Assembly (NCBI RefSeq): GCF_958450345.1 | Contig: NC_088783.1 | Span: forward strand, 56,582,395 to 56,646,394 | Length of the DNA stretch: 64,000 bases | DNA from: Calliphora vicina | Taxonomy: Eukaryota; Arthropoda; Insecta; Diptera; Calliphoridae | Direction of reading: 5' to 3' | Shown here: piece by piece, positions 37,218-47,225 of the stretch | How the letters are laid out: every line of letters starts with the position of its first letter | Position numbering within the stretch: the stretch's first letter is position 1 | The notes under the pieces: generated by a model | What the model was told of the DNA's origin: nothing | Databases searched by the model: none | Seen by the model: only the letters and a program-made list of their open reading frames with translations | Translations under genes and position numbers: made by a program

Positions 37218-37720
37218 AGCAGCCACAGTTTTGAGTAAAATAATTGTTAATCGTAAAAATTGCAGCATTTGTGGTTTTCGAAAAACAAATGCATCTGGAA
37301 AGTGTCACTATTTGGTGCCGATTTTTGACATTACTTCTGATACTGTTTCTCGATATCACAAAATGATGGCAGATTTTTTCAGACTAAATTGTATGATTTT
37401 GATTTGAACATACAATACGTCTCGTGAAATAATACAATTACAGCTTGAAACATTTCCTGGTTGTGTACTTTCTCATTTCGGTGTCCACAATTGGCTTCCT
37501 AGATCGGGATTTAACACCATTGGAAAATCTTCTAATGGGGCTATTTGAAGTAAAAGGACTAAGCCATCAAGCCCATAACCCCTCTTGCATTGAAAGAGGA
37601 AAAATCAAAGCTCCATCACCGATATTCAGCTAAATTTATCCAAATTGATCATGGAAATTTTTGACAAAAGAGTGCGTATGTGTCAGCGAGGCCTTTTGTT
37701 CGATCCTATCCTGTGTACTC
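37218..37720 (+). pseudogene. Tc1/mariner-superfamily transposase fragment
   Basis: Pieces in order: a NCSICGFRKTNAS-like segment (about 37260), then TVSRYHKM, then a clear C-terminal part across two frames. The last gives ETFPGCVLSHFGVHNWLPRS and GDLTPLENLL.GLFEVKGL, matching the widespread insect motif (FPGRVISRFGDVNWPPRSCDLTPLD then FLWGYVK). The first two catalytic residues are not present. Frames are broken. The open frame 37445-37633 is the best preserved stretch. Family B copy 3 abuts it on the left. Confidence 0.7.
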
Positions 37721-39085
37721 TATTTGTTTTCTATTTAATTCAAATATTGCCTCAATTTTAGGACAGCCTTTTTGTTTTCAATAAGTTCAATTTAAATTTG
37801 AAACAAAGTATTAATGTCTGTTCACTTTAGGGAAAATGTTAAGCCAATAAACTTAAAGTTAAGAAAAAAAAACCCCAACACCTTAACCAATTTGTTTGAT
37901 TTTTTTTCATATTATTTTACTATAAAGTTTAAGGTAATAATTTAAACCACTCGTTTTTTGTATACAATATTTATTTTGTATTGTTGTCTTCTAGTTACCA
38001 AAACTAAACTATTATTTGCACCAGTGATTTTGATTCTAAAGATTCTATAACAATATTTAACAATCAACATACATGCAACATGTAAGGCAACAATTAAAAC
38101 TCATGCACCGTATAGATTCAACAAAAAAAAAAAACTAAACAAAATAAAACAAAAAGAAAGAAACTTGTAAAGTTCAGTTTACAGAATAAGAATGCGTGGG
38201 AGATTCTCACACATAAAACTAAACTAAGAAAGACAAAAGATATACATAATTTTTAGTTTTATTAATTTAGAGTTTTTTTTCTTCTTATTTTTTTCTTCTA
38301 CCAACTTTTTTTTTTAATTAAAATTAGGAACGAAACGTCAAAGCAATACTGCCTTAAAGAACAAAGTGTTTTAAATAAAATAAAAAAAAGAGATGTAGAA
38401 CCTTAAGAACAAACAGAAAACAGAAAATAAGTTAGTTGCTGGCTGTCTTAAGACATGTTATTAATAATATTTTAAAATTTTAATTTATGCCGTGATAAGT
38501 TTGGGAAAATATCAAAACAACCATCATCAAAGAAGAAAAGAAAGAAAAAATTAACACCATAAAGGTTGGCAACTAAATGAAAGCCCTCAGTGTAAAAAAG
38601 TAACGTATTTCTTAAGCTAATGATCATTAAGTTTTATAACGATCATTTACTTTGAGTTCATTTTTTATTATAGTGGGTTGTGTTTGCTTTTGTGTGGAGG
38701 AAGTTTCAAAGTGTTAAAGTGAAAGAAATGGTCATGGAAATTACTTTTAAACTATACTTGGTGTTTTCTTGCTGTTTTTGCTTCAGCTTCAACTTAATTT
38801 TCATTTCCATTTTGAACAAAGTTGCGTTTTTTTTCGTTGCAGTTCTTGGTTACCGGAAAATTTTTCTTTAAGCCTGAAGTATGAAATAAAAATAAACAAA
38901 TAAAGCCTGGTTTAAACAACTTTTTTTTTACAAATTCTCTTATTTCCCTCTTCTACACTTTAAAAGCAGCTCTCAGTTAGAACTCTAGAAATTAAAATAA
39001 AACTTAAATCAGGGATGGCCTTTTCTTAATAAAATTGTTAGTTCGGAAATGCCACAGTTGCTATAGAATAGGGTTCAAAAGTTAA
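37721..39085. other. A+T-rich unique sequence
   Basis: No gene recognised. 38140-38450 is A-rich with AAGAAAG words. The plus-strand frame 38680-38871 is motif-free. Confidence 0.4.
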
Positions 39086-39600
39086 TACAAAAAGTCGACT
39101 TTTCGACTTTTTAAATTTTTTAATAATCGACTTTTCGCCATTTTATCCTATATTTATTTAAAAATATAAGATTGCTAGATTTATTAATGAAGAAAATGTT
39201 TTTTTTAATTTTTACAACAAAAACCAAAAAAATCGAACATTCGACTTTTCTCCGTTAGTCGACTTTTCTATTTTTTTGGAATAACGTAATCGATTGTTCG
39301 ACTTTTTTCCGTCCAAACAGACTATTTTGACATTTTGGTTGTATAAAAGTTGAATAATCAATTATGTTTTCAAAAAAAGTCGATAAGTCGATTTACTGAA
39401 AAAAGTCGAATAGTCGATAAAGAAAAAGTAGATTTTTTTATTTTTAATTGTAAAAATTTAATTTATTTTTATCAATAAATGTAGCAACCAACAACTATTT
39501 ACATTAAAATGGGTTAAAAAGTTGAAAAAGGCGACTTTTAAAAAGTCGAAAGTGTGACTTTAAAAAATTAAAAAAAGTCATAAGTTCAAAAAGTCCGCAT
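39086..39600. repeat. TCGACTTTT/AAAAGTCGA array 1
   Basis: Repeated AAAAAGTCGACTTTTCGACT-type words on both strands, for example near 39091, 39127, 39241, 39258, 39378 and 39527. TCGA palindromes make this a run of potential short hairpins. Part of the same family as 44971-45890 and the fragment near 17100. Confidence 0.72.
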
Positions 39601-40094
39601 TTTGTTTCAACTCTACTATAGAGTAACTTTTGAAACTTGAGCACACAATTAGTTTATAAACTTTTAATAAATTTCATTAAAATAACTTATTTGAATAGTT
39701 AAGAAATACATATATGTAAATATATTTATACATAAATAATAGTTTTTCTTACATTTCATTGTATTAGGTACTTTTTATTTAAAAGTACTTAATTTTATTT
39801 CCAACAAAAAATAGAACTACTATTTACCAAAGCTTTTAACATCTAACATTATTATTTACAACATTTTAGCCAGCAAAAGTACTCTTTTAATAAAATTTTA
39901 TTTGTATAAGTTTCTATCTCTGATTCAACTCTTTTTTTGTAACAAAATTTCTTAAGTTCTCTCTTCTTAGTATTTTAGTTTTGCTGTTAACTCTTAGTTT
40001 TATTTGTTTATTTTTTGTTTCTTTCCTTTTCTTATCTTTCTTATTCTCTACATTGCTTTCGCTTTGGTATTCGTGTCGTCATTGTTTCACTTAC
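39601..40094. other. A+T-rich sequence
   Basis: No gene recognised. TATATTTATA-like words and a pyrimidine-rich stretch from 39900 to 40080 (upper strand), which would be purine-rich in a minus-strand transcript. Confidence 0.35.
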
Positions 40095-40351
40095 AAACTT
40101 GGTCCGCTTTAAGTTTGGTAGTAAAAACACAACACAAAAAAAAAGAACTCAAAGTACAGTCTCGCTTGTCCATTAAAAAGTCATCCGAGTCTTCGTCGTC
40201 ATCGTTTTTTAGTAGTGGTTGTGGTTCTGCTGGTTTCTTCTACAAGTCGTATTTTTTTTTTTTTTTTTGTCTTTCTTCGTTGGCTTTGACTTCAATCTGC
40301 TGCTGCTGCTGATATTGCTGCAGCTGACAAAAACTTCCAGGCATTATGTTG
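40095..40351 (-). other. Weak candidate minus-strand exon with a 34-codon ORF
   Basis: On the minus strand a consensus donor (AAGTTT|GTAAGTGAAAC) lies at 40094 and an AG (TTTAAACCAG) precedes 40351. Between them an ATG at 40344 opens MPGSFCQLQQYQQQQQIEV, runs through a lysine tract encoded by 17 A, and stops at TAG (40240-40242). The same frame continues past the stop with an acidic stretch, LLKNDDDEDSDDFLMDKRDC, that looks protein-like. Acidic and Q-rich composition and the donor suggest a real or formerly real exon, or a 5' untranslated exon from an internal promoter. Against this: the acceptor lacks a pyrimidine tract, the stop is in frame, and translation in the phase set by the known exon stops early. 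Confidence 0.25.
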
Positions 40352-40609
40352 CTGGTTTAAAGAGATCATGATTATTGTGTGTGTTTGTTGCCTGCTTTAT
40401 TTAAATTCAGGTCTTTTGTGATCATCAATGTGCTCGTAATGAGGTTTCATGATGATAATGCAGTTAAAGTAATGAACTGAAAAACTTTGCAGTTAAATAA
40501 AAAACAATTGAAACTAAAGTTTGAAGATGTTTTTTTTAGGAAGAATTTAGATTTAAATAGCAATTGTTGAATATTATTTTAAAAATATTTAAGTTTGTTT
40601 TCCACAGTT
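40352..40609. other. Short unique sequence
   Basis: Nothing supported. CTTTATTTAAA at about 40395 could act as a TATA-like element for minus-strand transcription of the candidate exon, but this is speculation from position alone. Confidence 0.2.
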
Positions 40610-40770
40610 CTACATAAAAAATAATTTAAGCGATATTGTCAAATTTTCCGCATTTGGGGTCGAAAAACAAATGTCAGTATTTGGGCTGATCGAACATTGC
40701 CTGTTACTGTTGCTCGATATGGAGACAAAGTAAGAGGTTACTTGCAAAAGACATTTGACCGATGTGCTTT
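40610..40770 (+). pseudogene. Tc1/mariner-superfamily transposase fragment
   Basis: TTTCCGCATTTGGGGTCGAA, AAACAAATGTCAGTATTTGG and GCCTGTTACTGTTGCTCGAT correspond to the FRIWGRKTN and LPVTVARYGDK parts of the same transposase family as 37218-37720 and 59860-60800. Short, single fragment. Confidence 0.55.
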
Positions 40771-40969
40771 CCATACATAACCCATTTTACATTTTTCTTT
40801 TTTTTCACTTTTATGTTAATACTTTTTTGGTTTATGTGTTTTTCGTTAAATTCAAATCTACAGTAAATTTTGGCAAACATTTTTTAAACAGTTAAGTGCT
40901 AAAAAATTAAGATAATTTTAGCAATACAAATAAATTTTATAATATGAAATTTTTAGAACTAATGAAATA

Positions 40970-42110
40970 TATTTTTTTCGGTACTAAAAATTTTGTAATT
41001 TTTTAGTACTATAAAATAGAGTATTTCATAGTACTAAAAATAGTGTAGTTTTTACGTGTTTGAAATTTTGTGTTTTTTAGTACAAAAAATATGGTATTTT
41101 TTATGTACTAAAAATATTGTATTTCTTTAGTACTAAAAATATAATATTTTTTCGTGCTAAAATTTGTTTATATTTTAGAAAGTTAGTATTTTTAATATTT
41201 AGTAAAAGGTCCATATTTTTAGTACGAACAATTTAAAAAAATTAAAATTTTTTATTTTTAGTACTAAAATTTAATGCATATTTTTTATTAACAAGTAAGA
41301 GTGTATATGTATATTGTGTCGAATCGTATTTACCTTTCACCAAATTTATACTTTCAGATAAATATTAAAAACTATTATGGGTGAAAAAGAAATTTAATGT
41401 AATTTTTAGTAGACAAATATAGGGCTAAAAATTTCGTATTTTTCGTTTAAAATTTGATATGTTTTTTTAGTACTAAAAATTTCATATTTCTCTACAATAT
41501 TTAGTAATTTTTTAACACAAAAATTTCAGTATTTTTGTGTACTAAATTTTTTTTTTTTTTTTTGTACTAAAAATTAATTATTTTTTAGTATTTTTTTCTA
41601 TTACAATTTTTAACAATAAAAATTCATTATTTTTTTAGTACTAAAAATTTTGTATTTTTGGTACTAAAAAATTATTTTTTTTGTTTTACAAAATTTTTAG
41701 TATTTTTTTAGTACAAACAATTGTGTATTTTTTTAGTACGAACAAAAATTTTTATTTTTTTTTTACAAATAATTAAGTATTCTTTTTATTAAAAATTCAG
41801 TATTTTTTAACACTAAAAATTCAATATTTTTAAGTACTAAAAAATACACAACATTTTTAGTACAAATTTTTTAAAACTAATTAAAAATAAATTTTTAGTA
41901 CCAAAAAATATTACATCTTTGGTACCCAAACAAAAAATTTTCGTTTTAAAAAATACAAAAATTTTAGTACTATAGATGTACATATCATTTTTTAGTACTA
42001 AAAATTTATTATTTTAAAAATGTATTTTTTATCTCTAATTTTTTTTATTTTTTAGTACTAAAAATGTAGTAGGTACTTTTTAGGTCTTAATATTTAGTAT
42101 TTAGCAACCT
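40970..42110. repeat. AGTACTAAAAA array 2
   Basis: Same unit and palindromic core as the array at 35029. Interrupted at 41293-41370 by the start of a family A element. Followed at 42306-42330 by GAATTTTTCAGTTTAACGAA, which also follows array 1, so both arrays belong to one larger dispersed unit. Confidence 0.82.
41293..41370 (+). mobile_element. Family A fragment (5' end only)
   Basis: ACAAGTAAGAGTGTATATG then GTGTCGAATCGTATTTACC and TTTCACCAAATTTATA match the first ~75 bp of family A. The rest is absent. Confidence 0.55.
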
Positions 42111-44970
42111 TATAAAACAAATAAGGAACGAATATTAAGGAAAACGTTTATCTTCGCACTTCTTTTAAGATTACCCGATTCAAATGACAAATAGAAAATA
42201 TTTTGAGGTTTTAATTTTAATTAAAAGTCAATCAAAATTATATTAAAACTCTGAAATCATTGTAAAATTTTAGAAAATTAAATGAATAACACTTGTTCGA
42301 TATAATGAATTTTTCAGTTTAACGAAAACTTCTGATATTATATTATTCATTATACTGAACGTTGTATGTAGTATGTCTGATTATAGTTTTCTTCAAATCT
42401 CTGACTATTTATAGACCCCAATAAATTTTCCATTTCAGACATGTTAAAAATTTTCACACAATTAAAATGTTTCCCCTCTCTGTTTTTATTGTTAAAATAA
42501 AATGGATAAAATGTAGTAAATAGCATATTTTAAAAATGCCAACAAACTATTTTTATTAAAGAAACAACAACTTATTTAATTTTATAACAACCATTAAAAT
42601 CAGCAGTAAAAAGTGCGTGATTTTTTCATGAAATGTAAAGATTTTCCCTTACAACATATGTAAGAGTATTTAACACACATGTGTATTTAAAGGGCCAGGT
42701 AATTTTCATATTGCAAGTACCTCTAACACAACTTCAGGTGAAAAAGTAATTGCAATACAGGGGTTTTTGTTGTGTGCATTAAATCGTCTTGTTTTTACAA
42801 TTTGTTCGAAACATGTGCGTGTTGTTTTATATTAGAAACATTTTTAATTGTTTATTAGGTGTATGAATATTGTGTGTATTTTACAAGATTTCCCACACCC
42901 AACTTGTTAACTGAAGAATAGAAAAAATAGGGATTTTTTTCTTTTATATAAAATTTCTTTAAGAGTTTAAGAGACGGTCATGTGTGTATGTGCTTGTTAT
43001 GGTGGGATTTTACCCAGCTGAAGTTAAAATAGTGCTGAATGTGTGCAAGAAGTTTGTTGCTTAAAGTCTTTTGTTTTTCCTGACGTTTTATGAAAAGTAA
43101 AATTTATATAGTTATTGATATTTGTGTTGTTGTGCTGTTTTGCTTATTTATTACTTTGATTGTTTATTTTTTCTAAATATCAAAACTAAATGGGTTTTTT
43201 GCTGTGTTTTTATTTTGCCAATATTTCTAGTCACGTTTTATAATTGTTTGACTTGGCTTGTTGTCTGTTCATCTTCATCTTCATTTAGTTTATTTTATTA
43301 TAAAATAATTTAATTTAATTGATTTTTATTTAACCTTTCAGTAATGAACCGGTTGACTCAATACAAAATATCTGTTTATGTAGTAAAAAAAACAAAAGAT
43401 TTAGGTAACAATTTTTATTTCAAATCAAATGAAATTTAGCAAAAGAACGTTATAGCTAAAGCTCTCAGAAAAAAATACAATTTATTTGTTTAGTTTATCA
43501 ACTAGCAATTAATTTAAAGTAACAGTTTATTTAAGATTAAGGCAACAAATCTTTGTTTAAATGAATTTAAAAATAAATGTGACTAAATATTATTTAAAAA
43601 CAGAGAATTTTTTTTAAAGCTGGAGGCTAAACTAAGTAAATTTTAATAAGCAAAAACGAAAGATTTAAACAACAAACTATTTTTTTAGAATTTTTAAATA
43701 AAATAAATGTTTGAAATGTTTTACATAAAACAAACGGATTCAAAACCTATTTAGTATAAAAAAAATCAAACTTTAATTAAACATCAATATAAGCTAAGAT
43801 TTGTTAGCAAATGAACAAAAAACCCATTCAAACTACAGTCATTATTTCCAAATAATCATTAATATTTCCCCGTAAAACAAATGGTTTTTCAGCTAAATAT
43901 TAATTCAAATTTTCACGCGGTTTAACATGAATGTATGTATCTTATCTCCATTCATACAAACATCCTTAAACATAAATAACTGCACTTCCTCCCACACAAA
44001 CCGTGTAAATACCGTAACTATCTCAACTATTTTCCATAGTTTCATAGTGTATCAACACTTATACACAACCACCACCTCTTAGTTTTTCATTTCCCCGAAT
44101 TCTAATAAAAATTTGTTTTTCGGGAAATAAACAGTGTGAGTTTAAGGTGTTTTTCCTAGGAATTTATATACAATAAAACTTTTGGGTTTTAATTTTATGG
44201 TTTTCTTCCGAAAAGGATAAATACACAAATATTCAAATATTAATTATTTAAATTTATCCATAATGCTTAGTGAATGTACTTAGCAATTAAATTTATGTAT
44301 TTGCACAATTACAAACCATAAAATTATAGGGTTAAAATTCTCTTAAACATGATTAATGTTTATTTTCTGGCGGGAAAAAGGAAAAAACATTGTAGTGACA
44401 TTTGGTGTTTCAACAAAATGTTTAAATAAATTAAGTGCTAACTACATATTAAGGGTAATTACTGGTAGTTTTAAACCAGGATTTTCATATCAAATTAATG
44501 ACTTGTGGAAAATAAAGGAAAATTGTGGGTTAGTCAACCCAATTTACAAAGGAAATAAGTAAAAAATAAATAAAAGCCATGATTATTGAAAATTTCTTTA
44601 GAATTATGTATATTACAAATGGTGGGAAAACTTGGTTAATATTTTAATGATATAGTCTTTCTTGTGTTACTAGCAATGATGCTCCAAATACTCATGAAAA
44701 AGCTAAAAATGTTAAATATTGTTTTCAAATGAAAACGTCATATTTGTATTAATAGAAATATTTTAAAAATAAATTGAAATTGGAAACAGAATTTTCCTTT
44801 AATTTGTTTTCTTAAATCCAGCAACAGAAATTCAGTTGTCAAGGAAATATTACCATTGAAATGTTTGTCATCCCAATAAAAGTTATTTAGTCACATAAGA
44901 AAACAATCGGACAATAACAGTGAATTAATAACAATAAAAACGATTCTCATTAGGGTACTTTAAAATTCAA
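42111..44970. other. A+T-rich unique sequence
   Basis: No gene recognised. The first 260 bp include the flank shared with array 1. 42650-43100 is somewhat more complex (CAACATATGTAAGAG, ACATGTGTATTTAAAGGGCC, GTCATGTGTGTATGTGCTTG). Patches near 43920-44060 have C-rich CTTCCTCCCACACAAACCG. Open frames 43122-43313 and 44356-44562 show no motif or splice context. Confidence 0.4.
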
Positions 44971-45890
44971 AATCGACTTATTGGTCGGCAAAAAGTCGAA
45001 CAATCGATTGCATAATTCCAAAAATTGTCGATATGTCAATATTTTTATTTTAATTGTTGTTGTAAAATTAAAAAAAAGTTTTTTCTCATCAAAAACCATT
45101 TTCTTTTTAAATTAATAAAAAAAATGTCGACTTTTTAAACATTTTGAAAAAGTCATTAGTTCGACTTTTAAAAAATCGAAAAAAGTCGACTCTTCATAAA
45201 TAGCTAAAGTCGAAAAGTCAACTATTCAAAAACATATATTAAAAATAAATACGGTGGGGCTGTTTTTGCTGGAAAAAATCGAAAAGTCGTAATCGACTTA
45301 TTGGTCGGCAAAAAGTCGAACAATCGATTGCGTAATTCTAAAAAAAAGTCGAAATGTCGATATTTTTATTTTAAATTATTATTGTACAAATTTTTTTAAA
45401 AAAAATGCTTTTTTTATCAAATATTATTTATTTTTGAAATTAATAAAAAAATGCGACATTTTAAAAATTTCAAAAATTAAATAGTTCGACTTTTAAAAAA
45501 TCGAAAAAAGTCGAAAAGTTAACTATTCAAAAACATACATTAGCAATAAATACGGTAGGGTTGTTTTTGCTGAAAAAAGTCGAAAAGTCGAAATCGATTT
45601 ATTAATCGACAAAAGGTCGAATAATCGATTACGTAATCCCAGAAAAAGTCGTAAGGTCGATGTTTTTATTTTAAAATTTTTAAAAATGAGTTTTTCTCAT
45701 CAAAAATAAACTATTTAAAATAATAAAAAAATATGTCGACTTTTTAAAAATTTCAAAGTCATTAGTACGACTTTTAAAAAATCGAAAAAGCCGACTTTCC
45801 ATAAATAGCTAAAGTCGAAAAATCAACTATTCAAAAACATAAAAAGGCGAGTTTGAAAAATCGAAAAAAAGTCGCAAAGACGACTGAATT
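44971..45890 (+). repeat. TCGACTTTT array 2, three tandem ~300-320 bp units
   Basis: Units open with AATCGACTTATTGGTCGGCA, AAAAGTCGAACAATCGATTG at 44971 and 45291 and with a diverged AATCGATTTATTAATCGAC at 45592 (periods 320 and 301). Each ends with AACTATTCAAAAACATA and, in the first two, AATACGGT(G/A)GGG. Same short words as 39086-39600. Non-coding. Confidence 0.8.
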
Positions 45891-47092
45891 AATTATTTCA
45901 CACAAGTTTCGAAACTTTTTTTAACTAGTCTAAATCTTGACAGGCTTATAATAGGACAATAAAGATGAAATTACCAATCTGTCATCTGGAGTATTGAAGC
46001 ATAATAATTTTAAAGGCCCAGTTATGTATCAGCTACAATGTCGACCACTTTCCTTTAAAAGTTGTTAACATTTTTAGATAAAACTTTAATATTTCTACAA
46101 AAATATTGAATAGCTATAAATTAGCATTGTTTATACTAGCTTTTATTTAAAGAATTTTCTATATTTCAGCATAGAAAAACATGGATGGACTTCGTTAAAT
46201 TGACTGCCGCTAACCTATTTAGAAAATCATGAATAAAGTTTATGGAAAAAAATGGAAATTGAAACTAGAACTGAATGGCTCAAAAATAATACAAAGAAAA
46301 TCTAAAATCAAATATAAATTTTCCACCTCTTCTCTATAAGATTTACTGATGCAAAAGTGTTTAAGTGTTTTAAAGTATAACCGGGAAATAGAAGAAATTC
46401 TGAGGATTTAAAAAAAAAAATTTTCATTTTACAAAAATTTGGAAAATTTCAAATAGTTTTTCTTTCTTAAACCGTTCTCACCTTTTAGGTTTTTGAAAAC
46501 AGAATTAGGTCTCTGATATGAGAGTTTCTAATCTATTTGTATTTATCTATAGTTGGAAGACCAAGTTTATTGATAGATGGAAAAATTGTAAATAGTTGTA
46601 TTAAAATATTGGAAAAATCGGAAATTATGGTTAAATTTTATAAAAAATACATGAATAAATCTTATTCGATATATCGAATTTATTATTTTAATTATTCGTT
46701 ATTACGAGCTTCAAGTCACGATCGATATTCACATATTTTATGTATTTTAAATTTCTATTTGGTTAATATTCTTCGCAGTATATTTTACCTATTATAAAAA
46801 AATTAAATAAAATATGTTGCCTATATTAATTCCACATTATCTGAAAAATTTAAACGCTAGAGGGAGTTGATATTATTTTATATAATTTTAAATTGACAAA
46901 GCATTTTGTTTAATATTGTATGACAAATGTAAAGTATAACTTAAACACAATGATATAGCATCTTACTCATAAAAGTAGGCAATACAATTTTGTATATATT
47001 TGTTAAATAATCAAAAATATATTGCCTACTTTAGGCTGGCTTTAATTAAGTCAAACGATCATTGTGGATGATAACAGTAAAAAGTAAAGACA
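45891..47092. other. Intron sequence next to the echinus-like exon
   Basis: A+T-rich. The frame at 46537-46797 (plus) is motif-free. TCTTATTCGATATATCGAAT near 46660 resembles the flank of the AGTACTAAAAA arrays. No further exon seen. Confidence 0.45.
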
Positions 47093-47097
47093 CTTAC
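47093..47097 (-). other. 5' splice site (donor) of the echinus-like exon
   Basis: Minus-strand sequence across the exon end is TTAAAG|GTAAGTGTC, matching the AG|GTAAGT consensus almost perfectly. It marks the start of the downstream intron, which then runs to the left end of the window with no convincing acceptor-plus-coding block. Confidence 0.88.
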
Positions 47098-47190
47098 CTT
47101 TAAGGCACAGAATATGCAATCTTGTCCACTGCAGTTGTGCTGATTCAAGGAACGAAACGAGCGACGAAATGCATCCAAATGCCAAAGGAC
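47098..47190 (-). CDS. ec: Internal coding exon of a USP53/USP54/echinus-type ubiquitin-specific protease
   Basis: Read on the minus strand this 93-nt block is fully open in one frame (31 codons, phase 0 at both ends). It begins VLWHLDAFRRSFRSL and ends CIFCALK. That pattern (LWHLD.FRRSFR, then Cys-rich HNC...DCIFCALK) is how the region just after the Cys box reads in vertebrate USP53 and USP54 and in Drosophila Echinus, peptidase family C19. The nucleophile Cys box (CFLNSxLQ) should lie at the end of the preceding exon, which is outside the window, so catalytic competence cannot be judged. Known biology: fly echinus is needed for interommatidial cell sorting and death in the pupal retina. 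The exon is clearly richer in G+C and codon-like structure than everything around it. Splice signals on both sides support it. The symbol is by recognition of the family, not a search; confidence in an exon of this family is high, in strict orthology somewhat lower. Confidence 0.9.
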
Positions 47191-47225
47191 CTGGAATAAA
47201 AAAAATAAAAAAATAAAAAAATTAT
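47191..47225 (-). other. 3' splice site (acceptor) and T-rich tract of the echinus-like exon
   Basis: On the minus strand a run of T blocks broken by single A residues leads into TTATTCCAG directly before GTCCTTTGG, the first codons of the exon. This is a normal dipteran polypyrimidine tract and acceptor and fixes the exon start at 47190. Confidence 0.85.

Larger units (their letters stand above)
1..47097 (-). other. Inferred downstream intron of the echinus-like gene (partial)
   Basis: The donor at 47097 opens an intron toward lower coordinates. The following USP segment in the family (a short link, then a LPSDxLRxALA-like and DDAAECFENIL-like stretch) was not seen on the minus strand anywhere down to position 1. 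If the gene is intact, this intron is at least 47 kb. The only other splice-like candidate in it is the weak block at 40095-40351. Confidence 0.5.

Noticed and set aside
40004..40312. 102-codon plus-strand open frame as a gene
   Set aside because: Phe/Ser-rich translation of a T-rich strand. The opposite strand holds the better, though still weak, candidate exon.
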